From Candidatus Hodarchaeota archaeon (GTDB lineage: Archaea; Asgardarchaeota; Heimdallarchaeia; Hodarchaeales; Hodarchaeaceae), in NCBI GenBank assembly GCA_016840285.1, contig JAEOSR010000151.1, positions 1-8,142 on the forward strand: DNA of 8,142 bases. Reading direction: 5' to 3'. Position numbers and translations under genes: made by a program. The notes beneath the pieces were generated by a model. It searched no databases and was not told the DNA's origin. It worked only from the letters and a program-made list of their open reading frames with translations. Shown piece by piece: positions 1 to 5,842 of the stretch (position 1 is the stretch's first letter; each line of letters starts with the position of its first letter).

Positions 1-2
1 GA

Positions 3-422
3 ACATTGGACCATTTTCAATTAAAAAAACTTAACCTTATTTATCCAGAGATTAAAGCATACAAATACAATCATGAATTCAGTCTTCCATATTCTTCCAG
101 ACGTTATATCCCCCCCGGACGGATTGAGAATAATCTCCGACTTGTTGAAATTTTATTGAGAGTTGCCTACATTAACGCCTACATAATCCGAGAAAAATCC
201 TCTGGTGAAACGTACCAATTAAACAAAGCGGTAGGTTTTCTGGAGAATCATCCAAAAGATGTCTTTGAGCTGAATAAAAGTGATTTTAAGAGATTAAACA
301 TTCCTCAACTCGCCCATCCATATATTATTGACTTCTTCCTACATAGTAAAAGTACGTTACTTGAAGAGTTAGAAAAAAAAGCGTACGATGTAGTAGTAGA
401 AAAAATTGAACGCTTGACATAA
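3..422 (+). CDS. 3' end of an unrecognised protein gene, cut by the window edge
   Basis: The reading frame is open from the first complete codon to a TAA at 420-422, giving about 139 residues. The first possible start, a TTG at position 6, has no visible ribosome binding site because the window begins there, so I treat this as the C-terminal part of a longer protein. The visible part is soluble, mixed charged and hydrophobic, with an aromatic-basic stretch near the start (YSSRRYIPPGR), predicted helices in the middle and an acidic-basic helical tail (LLEELEKKAYDVVVEKIERL). I see no signal peptide, membrane segment or known catalytic motif and do not recognise the family. The gene ends one base from the stop of the convergent aminopeptidase gene, so the two transcripts must overlap or terminate inside each other. 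That it is coding is fairly sure; its function is unknown. Confidence 0.7.
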   Translation, partial: TLDHFQLKKLNLIYPEIKAYKYNHEFSLPYSSRRYIPPGRIENNLRLVEILLRVAYINAYIIREKSSGETYQLNKAVGFLENHPKDVFELNKSDFKRLNIPQLAHPYIIDFFLHSKSTLLEELEKKAYDVVVEKIERLT

Positions 423-423
423 C

Positions 424-2919
424 TCAGGCGTTTTTACGCATACGAGAATTAATGTCGAGACGTTCTAACGTCATTATAATTGTATCTTTTATATGAGTAT
501 TTTTCTCCATATATTCTTCCAAAAATGCTTTCACATCCTCTTCACGACCGAGGCCACTTCTAGCAACTACAAATTGGATGATTCGTTCATAAAGGGTAAA
601 ATGCATCTTTTCAAGTTCTTCAATATGCTCTAGATACCATGGCCACAAATCCTTCATGATTGCTGGATTTGATGCCGCAAAAACAATTGGAAAAAACTTG
701 TTTTTATCAGGAACTTTATCCAAGGTGTAATCTAGGACCTTTTTCATGGTCTCCTTGTCACGAAAACCGCCTAATGCCCGAAGAACATTGATTCGATCCG
801 CCTCGCTCGTCTCATCTGACTCAAATTTGTCTGTAAACCAGTCAAAGAGCTCTGAATCCAAAGCGGCACCCATCCGCATTGTGGGCGCTCGAATATCAAC
901 GTGAATTGGATGACCTTCCTTGAGTTCGTTGAATTTTCCTTTACCAAAATCAGCTACATCTTCATCACCCCACTTGAATACGTTCCAAAGAACACTATTT
1001 CGTAATAACGATATCGTATGGGCTTCGTTCTCTTGTGGATCGTAACCCATTTCTTTTAATAGATCCGAGAATAATGAGAGTCCTCTTTCAGAAATTATTT
1101 CTCGTTTTGTATCAACAATATCATGAGCATGGGAAATATTCCCTGAGATGTCTACTAAAGGAAGGTAGGCATCTTCAGCCTCATAGAACTTCAAAAAATC
1201 AATATATTCACTAATTGAATAATCTCCTCGTCTCACAAATGCATACATATCATTTTGCAATCCATATCTATCACTAGGTGATAATTTCTTATTCAGAACT
1301 AATTTCCCTAAATTATAAAGGTCTTCCTGTGAATACTTCACACGATAAAACCCTGTTTGCTCATTATTAACTTTGAATACAAATGATTGGTCTGGTAAGG
1401 TGAAAGTGGTACTTGTATCTTTCAGTAAGATTCTCTCTTCTTTCTTATTGTGATTTTGATCATAAATTGCTATTGTGACGGGGATGATCCAGGTTTGGTC
1501 TGACTCATACGGATTGTACGTAAACCTACTCTGAGTTAAGGTGATCTCATTCCCCTTCCTTTGGACTTCGATAACTGGATAGCCTGCCTGATGAATCCAA
1601 TTACTCATTATTTCTTTGAAAGGTTCATTTGTAGCTTCTTCAAACGCATCCCAATAATCATCAGATACAGCACATTCGTATTGATATTTCGTTAGAAAAT
1701 GATGGATTCCTTTCTTGAATTTCTCTTCTCCAAGATAACCTCGCATCATCTGTAATACAGCCCCACCTTTATTATAAATGATAGGTGCTGTTGATGCTGT
1801 TATTTTCACTGCATCACCTTTTCCAGGAAGTTCAATTGGAAAAGTGTTGATCAGCGAATCTCTTTCCATAGCTGCATTGATATCATTAGCTAAAAATTGT
1901 TCCCAAATGTTCCATTCTGGATGATAGTGATCAGTGATTGCATAGCCAAACAAGGTTGCGAAGGATTCATTTAACCAGATATATTTCCAGTCTTCTGGGC
2001 TTACAAGGTTACCAAACCATTGATGAGCCCACTCATGAGCTATTACTTCAGCAATGCGCTCTAACTCTGCTGATGATGTGATTCCTGGATATACAAGTAA
2101 TAAATTCTCACGATAAGTGATTGCACCCCAATTCTCCATTGCACCAAAGGCAAAATCAGAAATAGCTAATTGATCCATTTTACCCAGAGGATATTTCACT
2201 CCTGTATAATCTTCCCCAAATTGTTGAGATTTTTGACTAAAATCGAGTGCAAATTCAGCATATTGGGTCATCCCAGGAGGAGTGGCAACACGATGCAAAA
2301 CATCTTTATATTGCTTCTCAATAAATTCGAACTCCCCTATACCAAAGAAAAGAAGATAGCTGCTCATCTTAGGTGTACTTTTAAACTTTACCAATTTTTT
2401 ACCATTTTCCAGCATTTTTTCTTCTTGAATAGGAGTATTGGCAATTGAATTTAGTTCCTTATCAATAGTGAATGCAATATCAAACACTGCTTTTTGCGAT
2501 GGATGATCGAAACACGGAAAAGCTTGCCTTGCATAGGTTTCTTCAAACTGAGTCACAGCTAAGTATCGTGTTTCCTTTTCTACTGTGTATTTACTCCGAT
2601 AGAGGCCTACCAAAGAATCATTAATCTTTCCTTGAAATTCAATCTTTATGTGAATAGTTCCTTCAACGACTTTTTCTAGTTCTAAAGAAAGTTCCTGCTT
2701 TTGGGGATTCATTCTAAATGCTATCTGTGAAACATCTTTTGAGGGAGAAATAATCGTACATTTCCAAATCGCTAGATCATTCGCATTTAGAATAATCTCG
2801 TTGGTGGGTTTTTTTAAGCTGATCTCAATGTCAACTTCCCCTTTGAACAGAAAATCATCAAAATTTGGTTCAAGATGAACCGTGTAATGTTTAGGGAATA
2901 TATTTTCGTTTGTACTCAT
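424..2919 (-). CDS. M1-family zinc aminopeptidase (tricorn-interacting factor F2/F3 / ERAP-like)
   Basis: This enzyme should remove N-terminal residues from peptides, acting in the cytosol downstream of proteasome-type proteases; no signal peptide is present. Residue numbers use the ATG at 2919 (831 residues). The N-terminal beta domain carries the substrate-binding TQFEETYAR motif near residue 123 (Glu126 is the likely N-terminus-binding residue) and the conserved AFPCFDHP. The exopeptidase motif GAMEN starts at 259. The zinc site HEWAH is at 295-299 with the third ligand Glu318 in NESFA, a correct HEXXH-X18-E spacing. The catalytic Tyr382 lies in YNKGG. The small beta domain begins near GYPVIEV (446), and an ERAP1_C-like helical domain runs from about 518 to the end. 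All key residues are present, and the length is slightly above the roughly 780 residues usual for the archaeal F2/F3 factors. A TTG one codon upstream (2922) is also possible, but the ATG is preferred. No clear Shine-Dalgarno is seen. Confidence 0.96.
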   Translation of the reverse strand: MSTNENIFPKHYTVHLEPNFDDFLFKGEVDIEISLKKPTNEIILNANDLAIWKCTIISPSKDVSQIAFRMNPQKQELSLELEKVVEGTIHIKIEFQGKINDSLVGLYRSKYTVEKETRYLAVTQFEETYARQAFPCFDHPSQKAVFDIAFTIDKELNSIANTPIQEEKMLENGKKLVKFKSTPKMSSYLLFFGIGEFEFIEKQYKDVLHRVATPPGMTQYAEFALDFSQKSQQFGEDYTGVKYPLGKMDQLAISDFAFGAMENWGAITYRENLLLVYPGITSSAELERIAEVIAHEWAHQWFGNLVSPEDWKYIWLNESFATLFGYAITDHYHPEWNIWEQFLANDINAAMERDSLINTFPIELPGKGDAVKITASTAPIIYNKGGAVLQMMRGYLGEEKFKKGIHHFLTKYQYECAVSDDYWDAFEEATNEPFKEIMSNWIHQAGYPVIEVQRKGNEITLTQSRFTYNPYESDQTWIIPVTIAIYDQNHNKKEERILLKDTSTTFTLPDQSFVFKVNNEQTGFYRVKYSQEDLYNLGKLVLNKKLSPSDRYGLQNDMYAFVRRGDYSISEYIDFLKFYEAEDAYLPLVDISGNISHAHDIVDTKREIISERGLSLFSDLLKEMGYDPQENEAHTISLLRNSVLWNVFKWGDEDVADFGKGKFNELKEGHPIHVDIRAPTMRMGAALDSELFDWFTDKFESDETSEADRINVLRALGGFRDKETMKKVLDYTLDKVPDKNKFFPIVFAASNPAIMKDLWPWYLEHIEELEKMHFTLYERIIQFVVARSGLGREEDVKAFLEEYMEKNTHIKDTIIMTLERLDINSRMRKNA

Positions 2920-3127
2920 CAAACCACTTCAATTCATCATCTAGTCAATAGTTCATGGGTGATTTCATTCAGTGTGACAGTTAACTCACTTGCTAACGAT
3001 AATTCCATTTGTCTTTAGAATAGGTAATAACTTTTCTAATGAGGTAAATTAAGAAGAATAAACTTATCTGAAGCTTATTAAAAGAGGATTACTGAATTTT
3101 AACTAGGGGTTGAACAACTTGTCGGCT
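2920..3127. other. Intergenic stretch upstream of the aminopeptidase gene
   Basis: These 208 bases separate the aminopeptidase start from the stop of the beta-helix gene, both on the minus strand. The stretch is AT-rich with several TTTTAATAA- or TTAATTTA-like stretches on the minus strand (about 3040-3085) that could act as archaeal TATA boxes, but none stands out. A 23-codon reading frame (listed separately) is the only coding-like content. I see no RNA gene or strong hairpin. Confidence 0.5.
2937..3008 (-). other. Possible 23-codon small ORF just upstream of the aminopeptidase
   Basis: An ATG at 3008 opens a frame ending in TGA at 2937-2939, with a peptide beginning MELSLASELTVTLNEITHEL. 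The composition is that of an amphipathic acidic helix and not random AT-rich noise. If the frame moved by +1 near the end it would continue to a TAA at 2891-2893 inside the aminopeptidase start (reading DDELKWFDEYKRKYIP). There is no clear ribosome binding site, and a length of 23 codons is easily reached by chance. It could be a leader peptide, a gene remnant or nothing. I do not recognise it. Confidence 0.15.
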
Positions 3128-4729
3128 TCATTTATCCTGCTGCTGACGACGAATAATAATGACGAGAGTAACCATGAAGAACAGGATACTTCCGAATCCT
3201 AGAAGCTGGACGAACGGGAGAAAAAACAACGATGTTCTATAAGTTGGATTATAATCGCTAGCTCGTGTAAATACTTGTGAAGAGGTACTATTTGTCTCTG
3301 TTTCACTCGTTGTGGAATTAGGAGTAGTTGTTTCAGTTTCAGAGGAGTAGATGTAGATGTCACCTACACTATTATCGTTACAGATGTTATTGGTTACCGT
3401 AGAAGAACCGGAATCACTAATGTAGACACCCCACTGACTATTGCTGTTGCAGATGTTGTTAGCTATAGTCGAATAATCAGAATTGTAAAGGTAGATGCCA
3501 TATATACTATTGTAATTACAGATGTTGTTGGTTACATTCGAAGAACTACTTTCGTAAAGGTAGATACCATTTCCATTATTGTTGTTACAAATGTTGTTGG
3601 CTATAGTCGAAGAACCAGAATGATAAACGTAGATGCCATAATCATTGCTGTTACAGGTGTTGTTGACTACAGTCGAAAAATCAGAACCCTCAAAGTAAAT
3701 GCCATAATAATTATCGTTGCAGGTGTTGTTGGTCAAAGTCGAGGAACTAGAATCCCAAAGGTGGATGCCATTAAAACTATTGTTGTTGCAGGTGTTGTTG
3801 GCTATAGTCGAAGAAGAATAATACTCAAGGAAGATGCCATCTTCACCATTGTCATTGCAGGTGTTGTAGACTACAGGCGAAGAACCAGAATACCTAAGGT
3901 AGATACCCCACTGACTATTACTGTTGCATGTGTTGTTGGCTACAGTCGAAGAAGAAGAATACTCAAGGTAGATACCCCACTGACTATTGCTGTTGCAGGT
4001 GTTGTTGGCTACAGTCGAAAAAAAAGAATAATAAAGGCGAATTCCATACCAACCATTGTTGTTACAGGTGTTGTTGGCTACAGTCGAATATTTAGAATCT
4101 TCAAGACGGATACCCTCGCCATTGTTGTTGCAGGTATTGTTGACTACAGTCGAAGATTGAGTATTCCCAAGGTAGATGCCCTTTTTATTATTGCTGTTGC
4201 AAATATTGTTGGTTATAGTCGAAGAACGACTTTCGTAAAGGTAGATACCATTTTCATTATTGCTGCAGGTGTTGTTGGTTATAGTCGAAGAAGAAGAATC
4301 CCGAAGGTAGATGCCATAATCATTGCTGTTACAGGTGTTGTTGATAATAGTAGTCGTCCCTGTGCTAACATTATACACATATATACCAGAAGAAGTAGAA
4401 TTGACAATCCAACAATTTTCTATTCGAAAATGCTTCGTTGTCCCCGTGATGGAAATGCCATGAGTTGGAGAACCAGTAATATTCCAGTTAGCAATAATAT
4501 ATGGGTCAGTAGCCGTTCCCGTACCACTATTCGACACAACAGCCAGGTCACCATCGTTGGCAACATTAATGGGGTCATGCACCGTGTAACTCTGTGAAAT
4601 TGATCTGTTTGATGAAACTAACGAGTCTGATAAACTGATTTGGACTGGAGATAAATTAATACTGAGATAAAGCACTAAAACAGCTAGAAACAAACTAATT
4701 TCTGAAAGTCTGTTTCTTTTTCTTATCAC
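3128..4729 (-). CDS. Exported, membrane-anchored right-handed beta-helix (NosD-like) repeat protein
   Basis: This 533-residue protein is built as a surface stalk. Basic residues (MIRKRNR) and a hydrophobic stretch at about 11-29 form a signal peptide. A lead-in domain at about 45-126 contains the GTGTATDPYII segment that typically opens archaeal NosD/CASH beta-helices. Fifteen coils of 22-23 residues follow (127-466). A Ser/Thr/Glu-rich linker (about 465-488) leads to a hydrophobic segment (about 501-526) and the basic tail RRQQQDK, which puts the helix outside and the tail in the cytosol. Coils follow NN[TI]CN.N..GIYL..S.SS. Nine coils contain NNTC and so an N-glycosylation sequon. The start is a GTG preceded by GAGG four bases upstream; the basic signal-peptide residues need this start. 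NosD itself delivers copper to nitrous oxide reductase, but no nos genes are nearby, so that role is not supported. Adhesion, carbohydrate binding or cell-surface structure is more likely. Confidence 0.9.
   Translation of the reverse strand: MIRKRNRLSEISLFLAVLVLYLSINLSPVQISLSDSLVSSNRSISQSYTVHDPINVANDGDLAVVSNSGTGTATDPYIIANWNITGSPTHGISITGTTKHFRIENCWIVNSTSSGIYVYNVSTGTTTIINNTCNSNDYGIYLRDSSSSTITNNTCSNNENGIYLYESRSSTITNNICNSNNKKGIYLGNTQSSTVVNNTCNNNGEGIRLEDSKYSTVANNTCNNNGWYGIRLYYSFFSTVANNTCNSNSQWGIYLEYSSSSTVANNTCNSNSQWGIYLRYSGSSPVVYNTCNDNGEDGIFLEYYSSSTIANNTCNNNSFNGIHLWDSSSSTLTNNTCNDNYYGIYFEGSDFSTVVNNTCNSNDYGIYVYHSGSSTIANNICNNNNGNGIYLYESSSSNVTNNICNYNSIYGIYLYNSDYSTIANNICNSNSQWGVYISDSGSSTVTNNICNDNSVGDIYIYSSETETTTPNSTTSETETNSTSSQVFTRASDYNPTYRTSLFFLPFVQLLGFGSILFFMVTLVIIIRRQQQDK
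3332..4351 (-). repeat. Fifteen tandem 66/69-base coding repeats (beta-helix coils)
   Basis: The array covers residues 127-466 of the NosD-like protein. Ten units are 23 codons and five are 22 codons (units 1, 2, 4, 10 and 11), so the length varies by whole codons and the frame is always kept. Each unit has an Asn pair, a Cys, an alternating Asn run, a GIYL-like strand and a Ser-rich turn. Units 6, 7 and 14 share the stretch CNSNSQWG. Units 6 and 7 are adjacent and differ at only a few residues, which points to recent duplication by unequal exchange or slippage. The last coils (12-15) have NNIC instead of NNTC. Confidence 0.92.
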
Positions 4730-4733
4730 CTTT

Positions 4734-4737
4734 CCTC
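4734..4737 (-). promoter_or_regulatory. Ribosome binding site deciding the GTG start of the beta-helix gene
   Basis: On the minus strand the bases read GAGG, then AAAG, then GTG at 4729. The GTG itself sits inside an AGGTGAT string that also matches the anti-Shine-Dalgarno. An overlapping ATG at 4743 gives only a five-codon frame that stops in that string. The spacing is short, but it is the only start that keeps the basic head of the signal peptide. Confidence 0.5.
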
Positions 4738-4858
4738 ACTCATCAAATACCTATCTCCCCAATGCACTTACCATTAAAAACCTTTCTTAAGAGATCGAAT
4801 GGGTGGCGAAAAGAATAATTCAGAAATAGTACCGTTGTCACTTCTCAATGAGGACGGT
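4738..4858. other. Spacer between the zinc-finger block and the beta-helix gene
   Basis: No gene is seen here. On the minus strand it holds pyrimidine-rich stretches (TTATTCTTTTCG near 4810-4825 and GGTTTTTAATGG near 4771-4782). The latter lies about 45 bases upstream of the beta-helix start, so it could be its TATA element or a U-rich terminator for the block upstream. Neither role is firm. Confidence 0.3.
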
Positions 4859-5044
4859 TCACCCGAGCTCCTCAAGATTGGTAATAAAATCACGGAGGAA
4901 GGGGCGTTCTTTTGGAGGAACATCGGTTAACCTCGCAATTTTCTCTTCATTAAGCCAGAGCTCGATTCGCTGATCAGGATGATGAATTGTCTTTTGGGTA
5001 CATAATAGCTTTTCATTAACAATCAGCTCTGGATTACTTCTTCT
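4859..5044 (-). pseudogene. Start-less coding frame following the zinc finger (61 codons)
   Basis: A frame bounded upstream by TAA (5045-5047) and ending in TGA (4859-4861) gives 61 residues with the look of a real protein end, including IELWLNEEKIARLTDVPPKE and a tail DFITNLEELG. It contains no ATG, GTG or TTG before its body, so it cannot begin on its own with a normal start. The zinc-finger frame stops at 5034-5036, overlapping it by 11 bases, and a +1 change in the (GAA)n stretch at about 5036-5045 would join the two. GC is about 48% here, higher than in the neighbours. It may be the C-terminal part of the zinc-finger protein broken by an indel, or a fragment of a lost gene. I do not recognise the fold. 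Confidence 0.45.
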
Positions 5045-5309
5045 TTATTTGTGTTAATAAGGACTTTAATTCCTTTTTGATTCGCTCAGGTAAGTCTGAG
5101 TAGTCTTCGAGTAGGGGGAATCTCACACCAGATTTTTTCCAACACGACAGATGATGCCACCGATAGCTGAGGTGCTCTTGATAATAACTGGGTTGGCCCA
5201 CTCGGTATGCGTCTTTGGGTATCTTTTCTTGACACATCCGACATTTGGCACGTCCTGATTTCGCTTTTTCAACCTTCCGTGGAGCATCGTCAGCTGGTTG
5301 AATCGGGGG
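5034..5309 (-). CDS. PARP-type zinc-finger protein, N-terminus out of frame with preceding ORF
   Basis: This frame encodes a PARP-type (PF00645-like) zinc finger. It reads AKSGRAKCRMCQEKIPKD, then RWHHLSCW 18 residues further on, giving C-x2-C-x26-H-x2-C. This closely follows finger 1 of eukaryotic PARP1 (AKSGRA, C-x2-C, IPKD, then W-x-H-x2-C), and the tail (LEDYSDLPERIKKELKSL) resembles the conserved helix after that finger. The only in-frame ATG (5237) lies between the first two Cys ligands and would lose the first one (codon 5241-5243). It also has no ribosome binding site. The frame is open back to a stop at 5328-5330 but has no ATG, GTG or TTG there. A +1 change at the T4C5 run (5305-5313) would join it to the preceding ORF through a Pro-rich linker, giving 162 residues. 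PARP fingers bind DNA nicks and ends; a DNA-binding role is inferred. No PARP catalytic or WGR domain is seen nearby. Confidence 0.72.
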   Translation of the reverse strand, partial: PPIQPADDAPRKVEKAKSGRAKCRMCQEKIPKDAYRVGQPSYYQEHLSYRWHHLSCWKKSGVRFPLLEDYSDLPERIKKELKSLLTQIKKK

Positions 5310-5523
5310 AAAAGGGTATCTGTGGGGTCATGGTTGTTTCAGTTAACCCCTCGACGAATTCGCTTAATCCCTCAGTAATATCAAACTCCTTTTCTGACAG
5401 AATGACCTTGAAGGAGTCGTCCTTATTTGGTTGATAGATGACTTGCACTTTATACCCCTGCCTGGTCTTATACGGGTCTTTGAGTAATGTGGTAAATAGA
5501 GGCCACTCATAATGGTCAACCAT
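5290..5523 (-). CDS. Unrecognised small protein, probably the N-terminal part of the PARP-type zinc-finger protein
   Basis: As read, this is 77 residues starting at ATG 5523 and ending at TGA 5290-5292. The start has a strong GGGAGGT site only two bases upstream and overlaps the stop of the preceding ORF by 8 bases (ATGGTTGA), so translation is probably coupled. The N-terminal half (WPLFTTLLKDPYKTRQGYKV) and the beta-strand-like KVQVIYQPN and FKVILSEKEFDI suggest a small mixed alpha/beta domain with an acidic helix (EGLSEFVEGL). I do not recognise it. The last residues after PQIPF look non-native: a +1 change there continues as PPIQPADDAPRKVEKAKSGR into the PARP finger, a more natural linker. 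So this ORF is likely the first 71 residues of that protein. Confidence 0.6.
   Translation of the reverse strand: MVDHYEWPLFTTLLKDPYKTRQGYKVQVIYQPNKDDSFKVILSEKEFDITEGLSEFVEGLTETTMTPQIPFSPDSTS
5305..5316 (-). other. Candidate frameshift site CCC-TTTT-CCCCC
   Basis: On the minus strand the upstream frame reads CCC TTT TCC CCC. Slipping the TTT codon one base forward on TTTT gives CCC CCG ATT, which leads straight into the zinc-finger frame. The run of four T and five C is equally a typical place for an indel in the genome or a sequencing error. Confidence 0.45.
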
Positions 5524-5737
5524 GTACCTCCCTATCCTCTGTCGAAGTACTTTTTGACATAATTTTTATCCACTTTGATTGCTTCTCCGTCCTCGATTCG
5601 ATAATAATCTCCTGACTTCCTAATTCAAAGTCTGAATAGAATTTCTTAGTTAGAAAGGTCTCCAGATCAATAGAAAAACCCCACATGTTTTCATGAGGCA
5701 ACCAGTTCTGGGAACTCTCCTTGGTATAATTGTCCAT
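5516..5737 (-). CDS. Unrecognised 73-residue protein, first clear gene of the zinc-finger block
   Basis: The start ATG at 5737 is well supported: GGTGAT, a perfect match to the archaeal anti-Shine-Dalgarno, lies six bases upstream (5744-5749). The protein begins with an aromatic/polar stretch (NWLPHENMWGF), continues with a helix-like SIDLETFLTKKFY and a beta-like SQEIIIESR and KWIKIM, and ends in a charged tail. There is no signal peptide, membrane segment, Cys pair or recognisable family motif. Its stop overlaps the start of the next ORF by 8 bases, so the two are probably co-translated. It may be the partner of, or once part of, the zinc-finger protein downstream. Function unknown. Confidence 0.55.
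   Translation of the reverse strand: MDNYTKESSQNWLPHENMWGFSIDLETFLTKKFYSDFELGSQEIIIESRTEKQSKWIKIMSKSTSTEDREVHG
5526..5532 (-). promoter_or_regulatory. Ribosome binding site GGGAGGT for the second ORF of the block
   Basis: A long anti-Shine-Dalgarno match ends two bases before the ATG at 5523, inside the end of the preceding gene. The spacing is unusually short, but termination of the upstream ORF at 5516 would leave the ribosome right at this start. Confidence 0.5.
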
Positions 5738-5743
5738 ATTTCT

Positions 5744-5749
5744 ATCACC
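5744..5749 (-). promoter_or_regulatory. Ribosome binding site GGTGAT for the 73-residue ORF
   Basis: GGTGAT with a six-base spacer to ATG 5737 fits the ideal archaeal arrangement and fixes this start. It overlaps the TGA of a 10-codon frame (5745-5777) that precedes it. Confidence 0.65.
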
Positions 5750-5842
5750 AATTCTTTTTCTTGAATTGTTTAGCCATTATAATTCTAACTCCTGGAAGCG
5801 AGCCTGAATACGGTCAACAGGGAGAATTTTGGATAAATCTAT
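5745..5842 (-). pseudogene. Gene-end remnant plus 10-codon ORF upstream of the zinc-finger block
   Basis: On the minus strand 21 codons between a TAA (5843-5845) and a TAA (5777-5779) read as a plausible protein end, IDLSKILPVDRIQARFQELE followed by a Leu. Its stop overlaps an ATG (TAATG) that opens a 10-residue basic peptide, MAKQFKKKNW, ending in TGA at 5745-5747. Neither has a usable full-length gene upstream: the region to 5926 is stop-rich. The stop-start overlap is what one expects inside an operon, so this may be the last bit of a gene whose 5' part was deleted. The fragments are short and chance is a real alternative. Confidence 0.25.

Noticed and set aside
2170..2448. A 92-codon plus-strand frame
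   Set aside because: It lies wholly inside the well-supported aminopeptidase gene on the other strand and has no recognisable features.
2920..2922. TTG one codon before the aminopeptidase ATG as its start
   Set aside because: The adjacent ATG is the simpler choice; the difference is one residue.
3332..4351. CRISPR-like array of regular repeats
   Set aside because: Units are 66 or 69 bases, whole codons, contiguous without unique spacers, and translate to a beta-helix coil.
3620..4597. A 325-codon plus-strand open frame with repeats of the VVGYSR type
   Set aside because: It is the antisense shadow of the beta-helix coding repeats. It stays open only because the repeat unit lacks stops in that frame, and the minus-strand product has a signal peptide, a known fold and a membrane anchor.
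3128..4729. True NosD copper chaperone role
   Set aside because: No nosZ, nosF, nosY or nosL-like gene is in the window, and the coil repeats are generic to many surface beta-helix proteins.
5235..5237. ATG 5237 as the start of the zinc-finger protein
   Set aside because: It would remove the first zinc-binding Cys and the conserved AKSGRA, and it has no ribosome binding site.
5207..5434. A 75-codon plus-strand frame
   Set aside because: It is antisense to the PARP-type zinc finger and its preceding ORF, which have the homology and ribosome binding sites.
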